From the NCBI GenBank assembly GCA_027577415.1, contig JANBQS010000060.1:1-42715 (forward strand): DNA of 42,715 nt, read 5' to 3'. A program made the translations under genes and the position numbers. The notes under the pieces are model-generated. The model saw nothing but the letters and a program-made list of their open reading frames with translations, was not told where the DNA came from and did not search any database. Origin of the DNA: Coemansia sp. RSA 922 (lineage: Eukaryota; Kickxellomycota; Kickxellomycetes; Kickxellales; Kickxellaceae). This document shows, piece by piece, positions 10,781 to 22,464 of this stretch (position 1 is its first letter; each line of letters starts with the position of its first letter).

Positions 10781-10821
10781 TTTTTTTTAATGATGAAAAT
10801 ATGCTAATAAAAAAAAAATAT
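10781..10821. terminator. Shared A/T-rich convergent 3' end
   Basis: The 41 bp between the stop codons of the HEATR5-like gene (+) and the ABC transporter (-) are almost pure A/T. They hold AATAAA-type sequence on the plus strand near 10805 and T-runs that read as A-rich sequence on the minus strand. The gap is so short that both 3' untranslated regions probably overlap the other gene. Poly(A) use here is inference. Confidence 0.45.
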
Positions 10822-13800
10822 TTATCCACAGGTTATTGATTGACTCTGAGTATTCGTTGCTGCCATTAAAGCGAATCTTGATCGAGAGTTGGCTAGCAAC
10901 ATGGCTGGTGACCCACGTTCACATACATGGCCATTGTCGATAACTAATATTTGGTCACAGTCGTAAACAGTCTCCAAGCGATGTGCGATAACGATGACTG
11001 TGCACTGTAGTAATTTCTGCCGAATTACTGCGTGCAACTGTCGGTTTGCCTGTGGATCAATCGATGCTGTAGCTTCGTCGAGGATAAGGATCCGTGAGTT
11101 CTTTAGCATCGCCCTTGCCACGCTCAGTAATTGGCGCTGACCAATGCTCCATGCCTCCAACGCTGTATCGTCCAGAGAGCAATCAGACAATCCGACATCA
11201 TCAAGTACTTTTCGAATCTCGTCGTCGCTGTGAGCTGATCTGGGATCTACGTTAAACCGCACGGTTCCTTGTAATACTGGTGCTGATTGCGGTACTACGG
11301 CTAGTCGCTCGCGCAGTATATCGAGTGTGACTGATGTGATGTCGATGGAGTCGATGGTTATTGTGCCTGATTCGGGACACAGCAATCCTAACAATGCCAT
11401 AGCGATACTCGTCTTGCCCGCACCCGTACGTCCGACAATACCCACATGTTGTCCGCTCTCGATAGTAAACGACATTTGGTTCAGTACAAGCTCCCCGACA
11501 GGTACCCAGTCGCTAGACTTTACACTGCTGTAGCGTGCGCACACTTTGCTAAAGACAATAGAGCCGGAAGAAGGCCAGTGTGCGGGAACCTTGTCTTTAA
11601 CCTTGCGAACTCGTAGGTCTGTCTCGGACTCCATATCGGTAAACTTGATAAAACGGGCTGCGCGGTCCAAGCTAGAGAAAAGTGCGTGTGAGTGGCGGAC
11701 CAAATGTTGGATACGAGCCAAGAGAAATGTAATACTCCAGTACACCAATGACATATACGTAGGATCAATCGATACTCCGTTAGCAGCTCCCAACAACGCG
11801 ATAGCAAAGGCAATACTGGTAACAGCACAGCGCAACAAGGACATGGTCATATCGATCCACGTCTCTACACAATCGCCTGCGCGCTGAGCGCCAACAAATG
11901 CTGATACTCGGGTACTCAGCATACGCTCCGCGTAATCGTATGCACCAAACGCACGAATGGTCTGTGCGCCAGCCAGCGCCTCTTGATACTGTTCGTCGAT
12001 CATTGGACGGGCATCAGTTTGCGCAGCGAGATACATTGCCAAGGGACCTCTTGATGCTGTGACTATGTACCGCATAGCAATAATAACTGCGGCTACCGAT
12101 GCTACGAGCGCCGGATGGAACGTGAGGATGACCCAGGACTCGAATGACAGTTTGACTGCAAATGTCGCTAAATTGGCTAGCCGCTGCGGCATACGAGTAT
12201 CGACGTCTAGCTGGCTATCTGTAAACAATGATAGTATTCGGCCTAGTGGCATACTGGCGAAAAACGAGAGCGGTGCTCTTGCTGTGCTGTGGAGCAACTC
12301 GCCGTGTGATTTGACAAACATTGACCGTCGCCAAACTACCTCCGTCCACCATTGTCCGCCCAATTCAAGTGTGACGTCGGCCGCCCACCAGGCTGTACAC
12401 ATGGCAAAATGCCACATTGTCGGGTGCCAGGGCTGCGCGGCTTGCTCGTCAACTAGAGGAATCGGCTTTGCTAGCCACAGCTGTGCCTTGCGTGACGCTA
12501 TACACTGCGCGGCGACCGTCAAACAATGCAATGCTACTACCGATCCACCGCACAGGCGCAGCATGTAGCGTACCGGTACCAAGTACTGCTGCCATTGGTA
12601 TGCCGACTGGGTTTTAACGGCTAGGCCTGTTGCCGGAACAGTTACAGTGTCACTGACATTGTCGATTGTAGCCGAACGCAAGGAGCTGCTGTTGGGCGGC
12701 GTAGCAAGTACCAAAGGCTCGGCTAGTACCGGTGGTTCTACGGTACTAATCCCAGCCATTGCGCAAAAATCTGTACCCGTATCACTCAATAGCTCATTGA
12801 GAGTACGTGGAGCCGAGACCCGACCCTTGGATACTACGCAAACACCGTGGGCAATGGCAAGTACGGCGGGACTCTGAGTGACGACAATACAAGTAGACCC
12901 AGATAACAGACCCGAAGAAGGAGACAGCACGCGGTCCACGAGGCGTTTGCTGACATTGGCGTCGACTGATGCCAAAATATCGTCCAAAAGAATAACTTGG
13001 GGTCGAGCATAAACAGCACGCGCCAATGCCACACGCACTCTCTGTCCACCCGACAGCGCCATGCCGCCGTTGCCAACGATGGTTTGGTCTCTGAGAACCA
13101 AGTGGTCTATATCGTGCTGAAGCTCACAACGGTCGATGACCTTTGTGTACCAGGTCTCGTCGTAAGGCAGGCCGAATAGTATATTGTCGCGAATCGTCGT
13201 ACTCATTAGCCACGGGGTTTGCGAGACATGTGCGAATTTCAGCTTGTGGTTAATACGCGTCTCGCCGCTGCTCTGCTTCATCTCGCCTAGTAGCGCCAAT
13301 AGTAGCGACGACTTGCCTGCACCGACTTTTCCCACAACCGCAATAAGTTGGCCCTGCGTAACGTCCAGTTTGGGTATAGAGAGTGTTTGAGTGCGGTCTG
13401 CGTCAGTCAAAGCCCAAGTAAATAACCCATCGACAATCTGAATCGCTATCTCTGCTGGTAACACTGGTGATCGAGATTCCTGACCGGGTTCAGTCTGTAG
13501 CAATAGCAGTCCTTCGATCTGTTCGTAGGGGCGGCGAGCAGCCCACCAGCTATCAAAAGCATGAGGTACGTCAATGAGTAACGGGAACAATTCGCGTAGT
13601 ATGGCCTGAACAATGTAAACTTGGTCAGCAGTAACGTATAAATAGCCACTGGACGTAAGATAATACACACTGTATATAAACAGAGATCCCAGTGGTCCGC
13701 CCGAGCGACACGCAGTGCGAGCAAACGACAGGAGAGAAGTAGCCATATTCGACTCGACAGTAAATTTCAGCTCGTCACGCTCCCGCAATCCCTGTATCCG

Positions 13801-15466
13801 ATCAGCCAATAGACGGTCCCAACCCAGCATCCGCAATGGAATAATATTTTCGACCAACTGTGTCAATAAACCGACACGCTGACTAGACGCCTTTGCTGCT
13901 TGCACTTGTGCCCGAGTACTGCGAGATACCAAAAGTTTGCGTAATGGCAGGTACAATAATACTATGGCGATACCAGGTACTACAGCCCAACCGACTTGTC
14001 GATAGAATACGTAGAGACCAGCGGTGACACGCACAGGAAGCCAAATAGCGCCAGTTAGGTTCACAATATGTGCAGCCAATTGCTGGGTATTGCGAATCCC
14101 ACACGAATACATATCCGTGTCCAAACGCCGGGCCTCCGCTGACGACGAACTACCTAGAAGCATACTCTGGTGTACGGCGGCAGTCAACGCAATGCGTATT
14201 TTAAGCTTGACCCTATCCCTTATGTCTATCTGGTTCTGCTCAATAACCGTCGCTACCACCGAGAGTACAGAGTATATGGATAGGGCGATTAGTGCCCGTG
14301 TCATGGAGAAAGTATTGACGCTGAGTTCGCGTAACATTCGCGCTACGAGGATTGGCAACGCCACGTCGTTTACGTATACGATTAGGCGTAGACCGCTAGC
14401 TAGACACAAGTCGCTGGCAAACGCACGCCCCAATGTGAACGCCAATGGGTATTGTCCATTAGCGATCCGACGTTGCCAATGGCTGTTGAACCAGAGTAAT
14501 AGCGAGTGCGGGTCCATAGACGCTGGTGTCGGAGGAACTATGACCGGTGAGGAGCGCAGTGATTGTAAAACCCAGTGGTATGTCAGCCGAGAGAGCAGTG
14601 GCTGTGTATCTTCGGTGCTGGCAGACATCGGACTCGCTGTGGCAGACATTGGACTCGCTGTGGTAGACGTCGTGTTGCTCAGACTGAACAATGTGCGGCA
14701 CTGGGTCACAAGCAGCCAAACATCGGCAATTAACAAGCAAATATGCAAGCCGTATTGACAACCCCCACCGCGAATACAAGCAATGTCTATTTCTCCAAGC
14801 CGCACGCTCCCAAAGGCCATCAGAACAGCGATAGGTATAAGCATTGTCGGGGATGGCGAATTGGAACGAGGAGGTTCTGACAATTGTCGACGAGTTTGTG
14901 ATATCAGAATAGGCACAAATGCTCGGACAATAACAGGCGACATATTGTCAGAATATGTAAGAATGCCAACGGCGAAAAGAACGGCGCTTAGGACATATGC
15001 ACGGCTATCGATTTGTTGACTTGTGACCCTTAGGACAATAAGCAATCCCAAGATATGCAAGATGAGACTACATAAAAGAAAATTTTTTAGACAGTTATTT
15101 TAGAAAAAAAGAATTAAACAGAAACAGGAGAGGGGGGAGATTGTCTCTAATTGTAGAAGAGGGGGAGGTTCCCTATTTTCAAATATCCTTGCATTCAAAA
15201 TCTCAGGTGATACTGGGTAACATGACATGAAAGAAAGAGCGAGGTATATGTTTTTTTTTCTTGTTCCTCTTTATGTAGGTGTTACTCTTGTCCCGCATAG
15301 AACGCACAAAAACCCGCAGCAACACATAAAGGAGAATAAGATGGTGTTTTTTTTGGCCTTACCTGACCCATTGCCATACGTAGAGAAAAGCGCTTAGTTG
15401 GACTAACCATGACGCTAGATAGTTGCGTACGACGGTTGCTAATAGTTGTATAGCTGAATAGTCCAT
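10822..15466 (-). CDS. ABCC (MRP/Ycf1-like) full ABC transporter, two exons
   Basis: Spliced model: exon 1 15466-15363, intron, exon 2 15067-10822, giving 1,449 residues. Layout is TMD0-like N-terminus, TMD1, NBD1, TMD2, NBD2. NBD1 has Walker A GKVGAGKSS, signature LSGGQ and Walker B ILLDD, with Asp where the catalytic Glu would sit; its H-loop reads VTQSP, with Gln instead of His. NBD2 is intact: Walker A GRTGAGKTS, signature SIGQRQ, Walker B ILILDEATASID and H-loop IAHR. This asymmetry is typical of ABCC exporters of conjugates and drugs, commonly at the vacuole or plasma membrane; the substrate cannot be told. Exon 2 alone has no start ATG before codon 40 and would begin inside a membrane segment. 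Exon 1 supplies ATG 15466 and the hydrophobic MDYSAIQLLATVVRNYLASW start, joined in frame. The TMD0-linker motif LLSRLTYHW then falls near residue 192, close to its place in Ycf1. Confidence 0.88.
15068..15362 (-). other. Intron of the ABCC transporter gene (295 bp)
   Basis: Inferred by reading the minus strand. The donor is CAG|GTAAGG at 15363/15362. The acceptor is TTTTCTTTTATGTAG|TCTC at 15068/15067, with a branch-like AAATAACTG about 30 nt upstream of the acceptor. Splicing joins a phase-2 codon (AG+T, Ser) exactly in frame with the long transporter frame. Without it the first in-frame ATG is at 14943 and the first membrane segments are lost. It is longer than the other two introns in the window. 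Confidence 0.72.
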
Positions 15467-16252
15467 TTAGCAAGCAATTGCGATCACCAGAATAATGCAG
15501 GACAAAGAACGGAAGGGGAAATGAAAAAAAAGGAATGAAAAAAAGAAAAGAAAAGAAAAAAAAAAGAAAGAGAAAGATGAAAAGAAGAACATAACCACTC
15601 CTTGGGTCTTCCGCTTTCTTTTTTTTCTTGTATCGTTTGGGAGGATGACTAGAGTCTGAGCGGGCAGGCGGGAAAAAGTAGGGAGAGAGGTGTTTTCTAA
15701 AAAAAAAAAAAAAAAAGTACCACTCCCCCACTACAGACAATGTATGTCCCTACAATTGTGCAGTTGCATCAGAAAGCTAGGTAAATCTCATCTTTTTTTT
15801 TTGTATTTTATACTCCACATTCATTTATCTGTTTCCTTTTTTTAATACATGTGTGTTCCCAACCATGTATAGATTGCATATTAGTGATCGACAAAGAAAG
15901 AGTGGGAACAGAACCCTACTTGCAGATAGAAAAGTAAAAGAAAAAAATTTTTTTGTTTTTTTTTTTTTGTATCTGTTCGGCTAATTCTTATTTTTTTTAA
16001 CTGGTTTATCTCTCAGTGTCTTTTGCACATGGTATGTATTGTTTTTTACACAAAAATTTATGTCAGCTGCCAATGTATTGTGTCAATTATCTTTGGAACC
16101 TAAATTTATTCAAATAACATGTTTAAAGCTTGAATCAGCTAATCCCATACTGCCATATCAATATACCGGTAAGGAAAAAAAATTGACTATTGTGAGCTTG
16201 AAGAAAGAAAACATTTACCAAAAACATTTTTCATTTTTCTTTCTTTCAAATC
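15467..16252. promoter_or_regulatory. Divergent intergenic region, ABCC (-) / NatC (+)
   Basis: A 786 bp region between two divergently transcribed genes. It holds many homopolymer tracts: purine-rich A/G sequence at about 15517-15592, an 18-A run at 15699-15716, and T-runs near 15793, 15955 and 15990. Such poly(dA:dT) tracts are typical of nucleosome-depleted fungal promoters. A CT-rich leader immediately precedes the NatC ATG. No coding frame there looks real. Confidence 0.5.
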
Positions 16253-16747
16253 ATGTCTATTATCACTTATTCTACGTACAAGACGGAGGATGACTTGATT
16301 CCCGCTATAAAGTTAATCGAACGTGATTTATCGGAACCCTATTCCATATACACATATCGATATTTCGTACATCAATGGCCCTCACTCTGCATATTAGCAC
16401 ACCACGAAGGAGAATGTGCCGGCGTAGTAATCTGCAAACTAGAACCACACCGTCGCCGCGGCATCGATACCTATTTCTCCGACGACAAACCATCGTTATC
16501 TCGCGGCTACATAGGTATGGTAGCAGTAGGAAAGGAATTTCGGAAACAGGGTATCGGCTCCACACTAGTCCTAAAAGCCTTGGAGGCTATGAGGAATCAG
16601 GGTGCTGATGAGGTTACATTGGAGACAGAGACTGAAAATAAAGGTGCTTTGGCTCTTTATGAAGGCTTGGGATTTATAAGAGATAAAAGATTATTTAGAT
16701 ACTATTTAGGCGGTACCGATGCCTATAGACTTAAACTTTGGCTGTGA
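16253..16747 (+). CDS. MAK3: N-alpha-acetyltransferase 30, NatC catalytic subunit
   Basis: A 164-residue GNAT-fold enzyme that, by family, transfers acetyl from acetyl-CoA to N-terminal Met followed by a hydrophobic residue, as the catalytic part of NatC on ribosomes. Family motifs are [38 protein letters not shown] (beta4 plus the R/QxxGxG acetyl-CoA loop), [20 protein letters not shown] and [20 protein letters not shown], ending RLKLWL as in yeast and human homologues. The length is close to yeast Mak3 (about 176). ATG 16253 follows a CT-rich leader and needs no upstream exon. The last 25 bp overlap, in the opposite direction, the last codons of FGAM synthase. Confidence 0.95.
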   Translation: MSIITYSTYKTEDDLIPAIKLIERDLSEPYSIYTYRYFVHQWPSLCILAHHEGECAGVVICKLEPHRRRGIDTYFSDDKPSLSRGYIGMVAVGKEFRKQGIGSTLVLKALEAMRNQGADEVTLETETENKGALALYEGLGFIRDKRLFRYYLGGTDAYRLKLWL

Positions 16748-19700
16748 ACCCAACGCCTAGCGTTAATAAATATACGTGACCATGGCCCATGCTCCCAATC
16801 AACAGAAGAGGCGGGTAGATAGGAATTGGCATCAGTACGCACTACACGCTCTGGATGTGGCATTATAGCAAGGACTCGGCCATTAGCCGTGGATACTGCT
16901 GCCAAATTCAAATCAGAGCCGTTGGGGTTCATCGGATACGAGATACGCTCATCACTGGTCTGGTAATTAGTACGGTCGACGTAACGAACGGCGGATAGTC
17001 CCTCGTCAACGAACGATTGGCGCGCACTATCGGTAGCAAACCTCGCACGACCTTCGCCATGCGCAACAACGATGGGAAACTGTGAGCCCTTCATATCGTC
17101 CAAAAACACACCACCGCCAGTTACCTCCACCAAAACCACACGGCCTTCATACTGCTCGCTCTCATTAGCGATGAAATATGGCCAGTTTTCAGTGCCCGGA
17201 ATAACATCCCTTAGATTCGATAGCATCTGGCATCCGTTACAAACGCCCAATGCGAACGTATCGGAACGCTCAAAGAACTCTGCAAATTGATCGCGCACCA
17301 TAGGAGACAATAATATCGATTTGGCCCAGCCCGCCCCCGCACCCAAAACGTCGCCGTAGGAGAAGCCGCCGACGGCCGCAACACCAACAAATTTATCCAA
17401 AGTGACGCGTCCCGAGAATATATCTGTCATATGCACGTCCACCGACTCGAATCCAGCCTGATAAAAGGCGTATGCCATTTCCGCATGCGAATTAACACCT
17501 TGCTCGCGCAAAATAGCTACTCTTGGACGCGCATCCAACGAGGGCAAATAAGTATGGATAGTATCGCGGGCATCAAACGTCAGCTCGTAACGCAGGCCTT
17601 TGTCCAAGTCATTGGCGATCAACTGGTGCTCCTCAATAGCGCATTGTGGATGGTCGCGCATCGCCTGCATGTGGTACGAGGTGGCAGACCAAGCAGCCCA
17701 CATTGAGCGACGAGATCTCTCCAATACCACGCCACTTGGGATACCAGCACACCTAAATCTAATCGCGTCTTCGCCGTCAGAAACGTGACCGGCCATACCG
17801 ATAGCTGCAATAGGTACGGAGGCAGCGGCGAAAGCGGCTACGACTTCGGCGACATGCTCATCGGCTACTTGCATTACTACGCCTAGTTCCTCGTTAAACA
17901 TAGCCGCCACTATATCGGACTCTGACATCTCACCATTGCTGAGATGCAATACTGCGCTGAGATCAATATCGACGCCCACGTGTCCAGCAAACGACATCTC
18001 TGCGATAGTAGCGAATAATCCGCCATCAGACCGATCGTGATACGCCAAAATACGCTCGCGTACTTGCTGCAATGCCTCGATAAAACTACGCAGCAGACGG
18101 GGGTCGGCGTCAGGTACGTGTGCGCCAACACGACTAAACACTTGTGCCAATGCCGAGCCACCCAGCCGCCCATGTCCACCAGACAGATCGGCCAACAATA
18201 TTGTTCCTTGTTTTTGCAGCTGCGGAGTAAGCGTACGAGAAGTATCAGCCACTGCCGAGAACGCAGTAACAACTAGCGATACTGGTGCGGTAACTGTTTG
18301 GTCCTTCCAGCGCATCTGCATACTCATAGAGTCCTTACCCACAGGTACACTAATACCTAGCGACTGACAGAACTCACTCAATGCCTGCACCGCGCTATAC
18401 AGTCGAGCACCTTCGCCGGGATGTCCAGCGGCAGCCATCCAGTTCGCACTTAGTTTGATCCACTCGGCTGAAGGCAGATCAGCAGCAGCTAGATTAGTTA
18501 GTGCCTCGCCAGCCGCCATTCTCGAAGCAGCAGCAGCGTCGACAGTTGCCAACGACGGGCGTTCGCCCAGTGCCATTGCCTCTCCAGATTTGACTTTGGG
18601 GTCGTATCCGCTGCATGTCACAGCGACATCAGCCACGGGTACTTGCCAGGGTCCCACCATCGGGTCCCTAGCTACGAGACCCGTGACAGAGCGATCGCCA
18701 ATAGTGACAAGGAACGACTTGCTCGCGACACAAGGCAGGCGAAGAACGCGGTCGGCCGCAATACCCACACGCGTCAGGTAATCAACCTGAGGCTGGTAGC
18801 GTGCCAATGTGGCATCAAATACCACGCGCGGAGTCATCAGCGTGTCACTGTCTCTGGCCATACGCGGTGGCTTACCAAACAGTACGTCCATCGGCAGATC
18901 GATCACAAAGCCGCCTGACAAGCGGTCGCTGACCTGCAGACGCTGCTCAGAGGTGGCAGTGCCAACGACTGCACATGGGCAGCGCTCGCGTGCAGCAATC
19001 GAAACAAGTACAGGTAGCTGAGCGGCAGTAACAGCCAAAACGTAGCGTTCTTGAGACTCGTTACACCAAATCTCCATTGGCGACAGTGAGCCGTCAGCAC
19101 AGGGCACGTCGCGGATCTCGATAGTGGCACCGAGCCCCGAGTCGTGAACAAGCTCGGGCAGCGCGTTACTCAGTCCGCCGGCGCCTACGTCATGCACAAA
19201 AGCGATCGGATTATCACTGCCCAATGACGTGCAGGCGTCAATGACCATTTGGCAGCGGCGTTCCATTTCGGGATTACCTCTTTGCACAGAGGCAAAATCA
19301 AGGTCCGCTGCCTGAGCCCCCGACTCGACCGACGATGCTGCGCCGCCGCCCAGACCGATCAGCATCGAGGGTCCTCCCAAGACTACGAGCTTGGCGCCTG
19401 ACTGGAAGGCGTGTTTCTCGACATGCTCCCTCCTGACGCTGCCCATGCCGCCAGCAACCATAATGGGCTTGTGGAAGCCGCGCAGCTCTCCCGGCATATC
19501 AGGCTCATCCAGCAGACCGCCCGTCACTGGTGGCATGCTAGTGGGAACGCGCTGAAGAAGAGTGCGGAAGAAACCCAAAATGGCAGGCCTCCCAAACTCA
19601 TTAGCAAAGGCTGCAGCGCCCAATGGCGCCTCCAGCATAATCTGCAGGGGAGTAGCGACGTGCGAGGGTGCGCCGACGTGCTCAGTGGCTGATTCCCAGG

Positions 19701-20988
19701 GCGCTTCGAATCCTGGAATGCGCAAGTCGCTGACGGCAAATCCGACTAATCCGCACTTGGGCTTTGAGCCTACGCCCACTGCGCCCTCGTCGCGGATCTC
19801 GCCGCCAGTGCCCGTGGCAGCGCCGGCGTGGGGCGAGATGACAGTCGGGTGGTTGTGGGTCTCCACTTTGGCCACTATGTGCACGCCGCCCTTAACGTTG
19901 CTCATCGCCCACTGCTGCTCGGCCTGAGGCGCCCACGAGCGGATCCCCTCGGCATTGTAGGCTTCCAAAACGGCGGCGTTGTCAGAGTACGCCGACAGCA
20001 CGTGCTGAGGATTGGCCTTCTGTGTGGCTTTGATCATGTCGAACAGCGAGTGGTCCTGGGCTTTGCCGTCGATGGTCCACGTGGCGCCAAAGATCTTGTG
20101 GCGGCAGTGCTCGCTGTTCACCTGCGCAAACATCATCAGCTCGGCGTCAGTCGGGTCCCTCCCTCCGACCATGTCGCCGAGGAACGCGTCGACCAAGTAG
20201 CTGATCTCGTCACTGGCCAGGGCCAGGCCCAGCTCGCGGTTGGCCTGTGATAAAAGGTCAATGCCCCTGCGGCGCTGCTCGGTCTTGTCGCCCGCCACCT
20301 GCGCCTTCATTTCGATACGCGTAATAGGCTCAACCAAGCGCTCGCCCTCGTGGATGCCCACTGCGCGGAGGGAACGAGGCTCGGTCACCTTGGCAAAGAC
20401 TGCGCTGGCGGGCGGGCAGCCCTCGTAAACGGCCTCGGTCATGCGGTCTGACCCCGCCTCGATGATCTGCTTGTGCTCAGACAGCTTAAACCCGGGCTTG
20501 AATCCATCGGCAAACGACAGCTGGTACACTGTGCCGCGCTCCACGCGCAGAACCGCTTGGCTCAGGCCGCAGAGGTGGAAAATGTCAGTGGCCTTGGATG
20601 ACCACGGCGAAATGGTGCCGCTACGAGGAAGCACCCAGATACTATGCTCATCGGCGGTAGTAGCAGTGTTGTCGTTTACTAGGAGGATCGGCGCGTGAGG
20701 CGCCGCAGAGGACTCGCCGGGCCCGCAGAGGAGAGAGGATATCACCGCCCACACTTGCTCGGCGTCGTCGGGAGAAATCTCGCCGGGTGTCACCGCCGGC
20801 GTGTGGTTCGCCAGCGCTGCTGAGTATACGGCCTGCGCATCAACCGACGTGGAAATGTCGACAAAATGCACGTGGTAAGCACGTATACCGGTTATTGCGC
20901 CTGCTGGAAACGGAAACTTTTCAATCAATGCTGACAGCCTGAACCCAGACACTGCCGAAGTTCTGCCGGGGACAACAAGCATAGCCAT
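16723..20988 (-). CDS. ADE6: Phosphoribosylformylglycinamidine synthase (FGAM synthase)
   Basis: Catalyses the fourth step of de novo purine synthesis, FGAR plus Gln plus ATP to FGAM, in the cytosol. At 1,421 residues it is the large one-chain PurL type (yeast 1,358, human 1,338). The synthetase half shows [46 protein letters not shown] [15 protein letters not shown], and [16 protein letters not shown]. The glutamine amidotransferase domain starts at about residue 1154 ([20 protein letters not shown]). Its nucleophile is Cys1250 in GVCNGCQML, and the His1378/Glu1380 pair is in IMPHPERV, so the domain looks catalytically complete. ATG 20988 opens a family-like N-terminus ([18 protein letters not shown]). 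No intron is visible. The end overlaps the NatC gene tail to tail. Confidence 0.96.
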   Translation of the reverse strand: MAMLVVPGRTSAVSGFRLSALIEKFPFPAGAITGIRAYHVHFVDISTSVDAQAVYSAALANHTPAVTPGEISPDDAEQVWAVISSLLCGPGESSAAPHAPILLVNDNTATTADEHSIWVLPRSGTISPWSSKATDIFHLCGLSQAVLRVERGTVYQLSFADGFKPGFKLSEHKQIIEAGSDRMTEAVYEGCPPASAVFAKVTEPRSLRAVGIHEGERLVEPITRIEMKAQVAGDKTEQRRRGIDLLSQANRELGLALASDEISYLVDAFLGDMVGGRDPTDAELMMFAQVNSEHCRHKIFGATWTIDGKAQDHSLFDMIKATQKANPQHVLSAYSDNAAVLEAYNAEGIRSWAPQAEQQWAMSNVKGGVHIVAKVETHNHPTVISPHAGAATGTGGEIRDEGAVGVGSKPKCGLVGFAVSDLRIPGFEAPWESATEHVGAPSHVATPLQIMLEAPLGAAAFANEFGRPAILGFFRTLLQRVPTSMPPVTGGLLDEPDMPGELRGFHKPIMVAGGMGSVRREHVEKHAFQSGAKLVVLGGPSMLIGLGGGAASSVESGAQAADLDFASVQRGNPEMERRCQMVIDACTSLGSDNPIAFVHDVGAGGLSNALPELVHDSGLGATIEIRDVPCADGSLSPMEIWCNESQERYVLAVTAAQLPVLVSIAARERCPCAVVGTATSEQRLQVSDRLSGGFVIDLPMDVLFGKPPRMARDSDTLMTPRVVFDATLARYQPQVDYLTRVGIAADRVLRLPCVASKSFLVTIGDRSVTGLVARDPMVGPWQVPVADVAVTCSGYDPKVKSGEAMALGERPSLATVDAAAASRMAAGEALTNLAAADLPSAEWIKLSANWMAAAGHPGEGARLYSAVQALSEFCQSLGISVPVGKDSMSMQMRWKDQTVTAPVSLVVTAFSAVADTSRTLTPQLQKQGTILLADLSGGHGRLGGSALAQVFSRVGAHVPDADPRLLRSFIEALQQVRERILAYHDRSDGGLFATIAEMSFAGHVGVDIDLSAVLHLSNGEMSESDIVAAMFNEELGVVMQVADEHVAEVVAAFAAASVPIAAIGMAGHVSDGEDAIRFRCAGIPSGVVLERSRRSMWAAWSATSYHMQAMRDHPQCAIEEHQLIANDLDKGLRYELTFDARDTIHTYLPSLDARPRVAILREQGVNSHAEMAYAFYQAGFESVDVHMTDIFSGRVTLDKFVGVAAVGGFSYGDVLGAGAGWAKSILLSPMVRDQFAEFFERSDTFALGVCNGCQMLSNLRDVIPGTENWPYFIANESEQYEGRVVLVEVTGGGVFLDDMKGSQFPIVVAHGEGRARFATDSARQSFVDEGLSAVRYVDRTNYQTSDERISYPMNPNGSDLNLAAVSTANGRVLAIMPHPERVVRTDANSYLPASSVDWEHGPWSRIFINARRWVHSQSLSL

Positions 20989-21453
20989 TAGTAAAAGAAA
21001 AGGATGGTTTTTGGTTATTAGTGAAGATAATAATAGAGAGACAAAAAAAGGTGTTTTGCTTCCTACTCTCTTTTTTCTTATCTCTGGAGCGGATCAGGGG
21101 GAATGTGTCTATTTCCCCGAGTTGAAAATTAACAGTGATTTAGAATCTGTTACAATGGGGATGATCGCCAAGAGTCAAAGTTTACTAAATGAGGAATATA
21201 TCAAAAGCTGTTAGATGAACATGTCCTGTAGCTCTTATTTTTGGAATAATGTCTCTAGCTGAAGATGTACACGAGGTTGTTGCCAAAGCTGAAGACAAAA
21301 AGGAATCTGTACCAGCTTGAATTTATCTACTAATTGATTTATTTATATTATATCGGCGGCTATAAATATATGACGGCTGAAAATGCAATTTTTTTTTGCA
21401 CCTATGTAAAGAGTGAAGAAAATGGACGTCGTGTTTTATGAAGCTGGTATAAT
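20989..21453. other. Intergenic region with no clear gene
   Basis: A 465 bp A/T-rich stretch upstream of FGAM synthase and downstream of the GPI-protein gene. It should hold the FGAM synthase promoter (reading left) and the 3' end of the neighbour. A frame from 21011 to 21214 has no recognisable protein. A 24-codon frame at 21249-21320 is charged and gene-like in composition, but nothing else supports it. Confidence 0.4.
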
Positions 21454-22035
21454 TTACGCCAACATTATGCCTACCGCAAATACCGCAAACAAGTTGCTAA
21501 CTCCACGCAACACCGCACTGTTGTCTACAGCAATCGTCATGCTCCCGTGGTTGGCACGATCCACTTTGCCCAAAGACTGGGTAGTCCCAAGAGCCGCCTG
21601 CGCCATAGTCAGCGCCGCACTACCCTTTTCAACCGTCTCAGCCACGCTCGATACAACCTCAACCGAACTAGGCACAGCCTTGGCTCTCGCAGGAGCCGCT
21701 GTAGATGTCTTCGCTGCTTGGCCCTGACTAGCAACGAGCAATTTCTGTTCCTCATCACGCATCGCCGCGTTACAATAAACTTTGACTTGTCCTTCCTGCG
21801 CAATACGGCCATCGTCATCAGGACAGTTATTGAAGCAAGAGGCAATGGTCCGTTGCGCTGCGCACTTGCATCCCCAGTCGCTGTACGCGCATGAGTTGAA
21901 CATTATACCTTGTGTAGATAGACAAGTGTTGAGAATATTCTGCGCTGCGCATCCTCGTGGATACCCGACTAGTGCTTCGGCTGATGGCACAGCACTAAAA
22001 ACAAACAATAAGAAAAGACAAAATGATTTAATCAT
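21454..22035 (-). CDS. Secreted, probably GPI-anchored cysteine-rich protein
   Basis: A 193-residue protein. Residues 1-21 (MIKSFCLFLLFVFSAVPSAEA) form a typical signal peptide with an AEA cleavage site. The next 80 or so residues hold eight cysteines with the pattern GC...NTC...NSC...DWGCKC...ASC..NC...VYC, reminiscent of the CFEM-like / GPI-anchored Ser-Thr-rich secreted families in fungi (WxCxC core, then I..C...C). An Ala/Ser/Val-rich spacer follows, and the C-terminus is a hydrophobic tail (VSNLFAVFAVGIMLA) after a possible NSA anchor site. It is most likely a cell-surface or wall protein. A heme or iron role as in true CFEM proteins is not supported by any residue I can point to. The nearest recognisable promoter element is a TATATATA box around 22100. 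Confidence 0.72.
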   Translation of the reverse strand: MIKSFCLFLLFVFSAVPSAEALVGYPRGCAAQNILNTCLSTQGIMFNSCAYSDWGCKCAAQRTIASCFNNCPDDDGRIAQEGQVKVYCNAAMRDEEQKLLVASQGQAAKTSTAAPARAKAVPSSVEVVSSVAETVEKGSAALTMAQAALGTTQSLGKVDRANHGSMTIAVDNSAVLRGVSNLFAVFAVGIMLA

Positions 22036-22464
22036 TGTAATAATAAAAAATGGCCAGTGTTTTGAAAAAAAAGGGGGGGAAGGGTGAACTGTTCAGAATA
22101 TATATAGGTCGTCCCTGATATACTATTTTTTTTTATGTGTGTGGAGGTAATAGCCAGGCATGGCCTTGTGTCAGTACCACCCGTATTGTTAAATACACGA
22201 TACTTGTTGTAGAAACACATGGCACAAGTACCCCCATCCCCACGCTGTTGTTTCTGTGACCTCCGCCCACATATTATCTGATTTCGACCTTTTTCACTCT
22301 TGTTACGTGAAAAGAGTGCCAAAGATCAACACGCCTGCCCACACGAGGGCAGAGTTTCTCAATAATGTCACTTGAACGCTCTCCAGACACCCCTTGCATA
22401 CTCTTTTTATTATGCTGTATAGTTCATGTACATAGTCGATTAATACATAAATAAGCTTATTAAT
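22036..22464. promoter_or_regulatory. Upstream region of the GPI-protein gene
   Basis: A 429 bp stretch holding the promoter of the minus-strand gene that starts at 22035, with a TATATATA-like element near 22097-22106 and an A-run at 22066-22073, and the 3' end of F-box paralogue 1. No coding sequence was recognised. Confidence 0.4.

Noticed and set aside
14024..14758. 244-codon frame opposite the ABC transporter
   Set aside because: It is antisense to a conserved gene, with no recognisable domain.
15282..15740. 152-codon minus-strand frame near the transporter start
   Set aside because: It is a Phe-rich translation of homopolymer tracts, and its lower part is the transporter exon 1 and intron in another frame.
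16039..16293. 84-codon frame overlapping the NatC start
   Set aside because: The NatC frame has clear family identity from ATG 16253; this frame is A/T-rich leader.
21011..21214. 67-codon frame upstream of FGAM synthase
   Set aside because: No family, no promoter context, A/T-rich; chance frame most likely.
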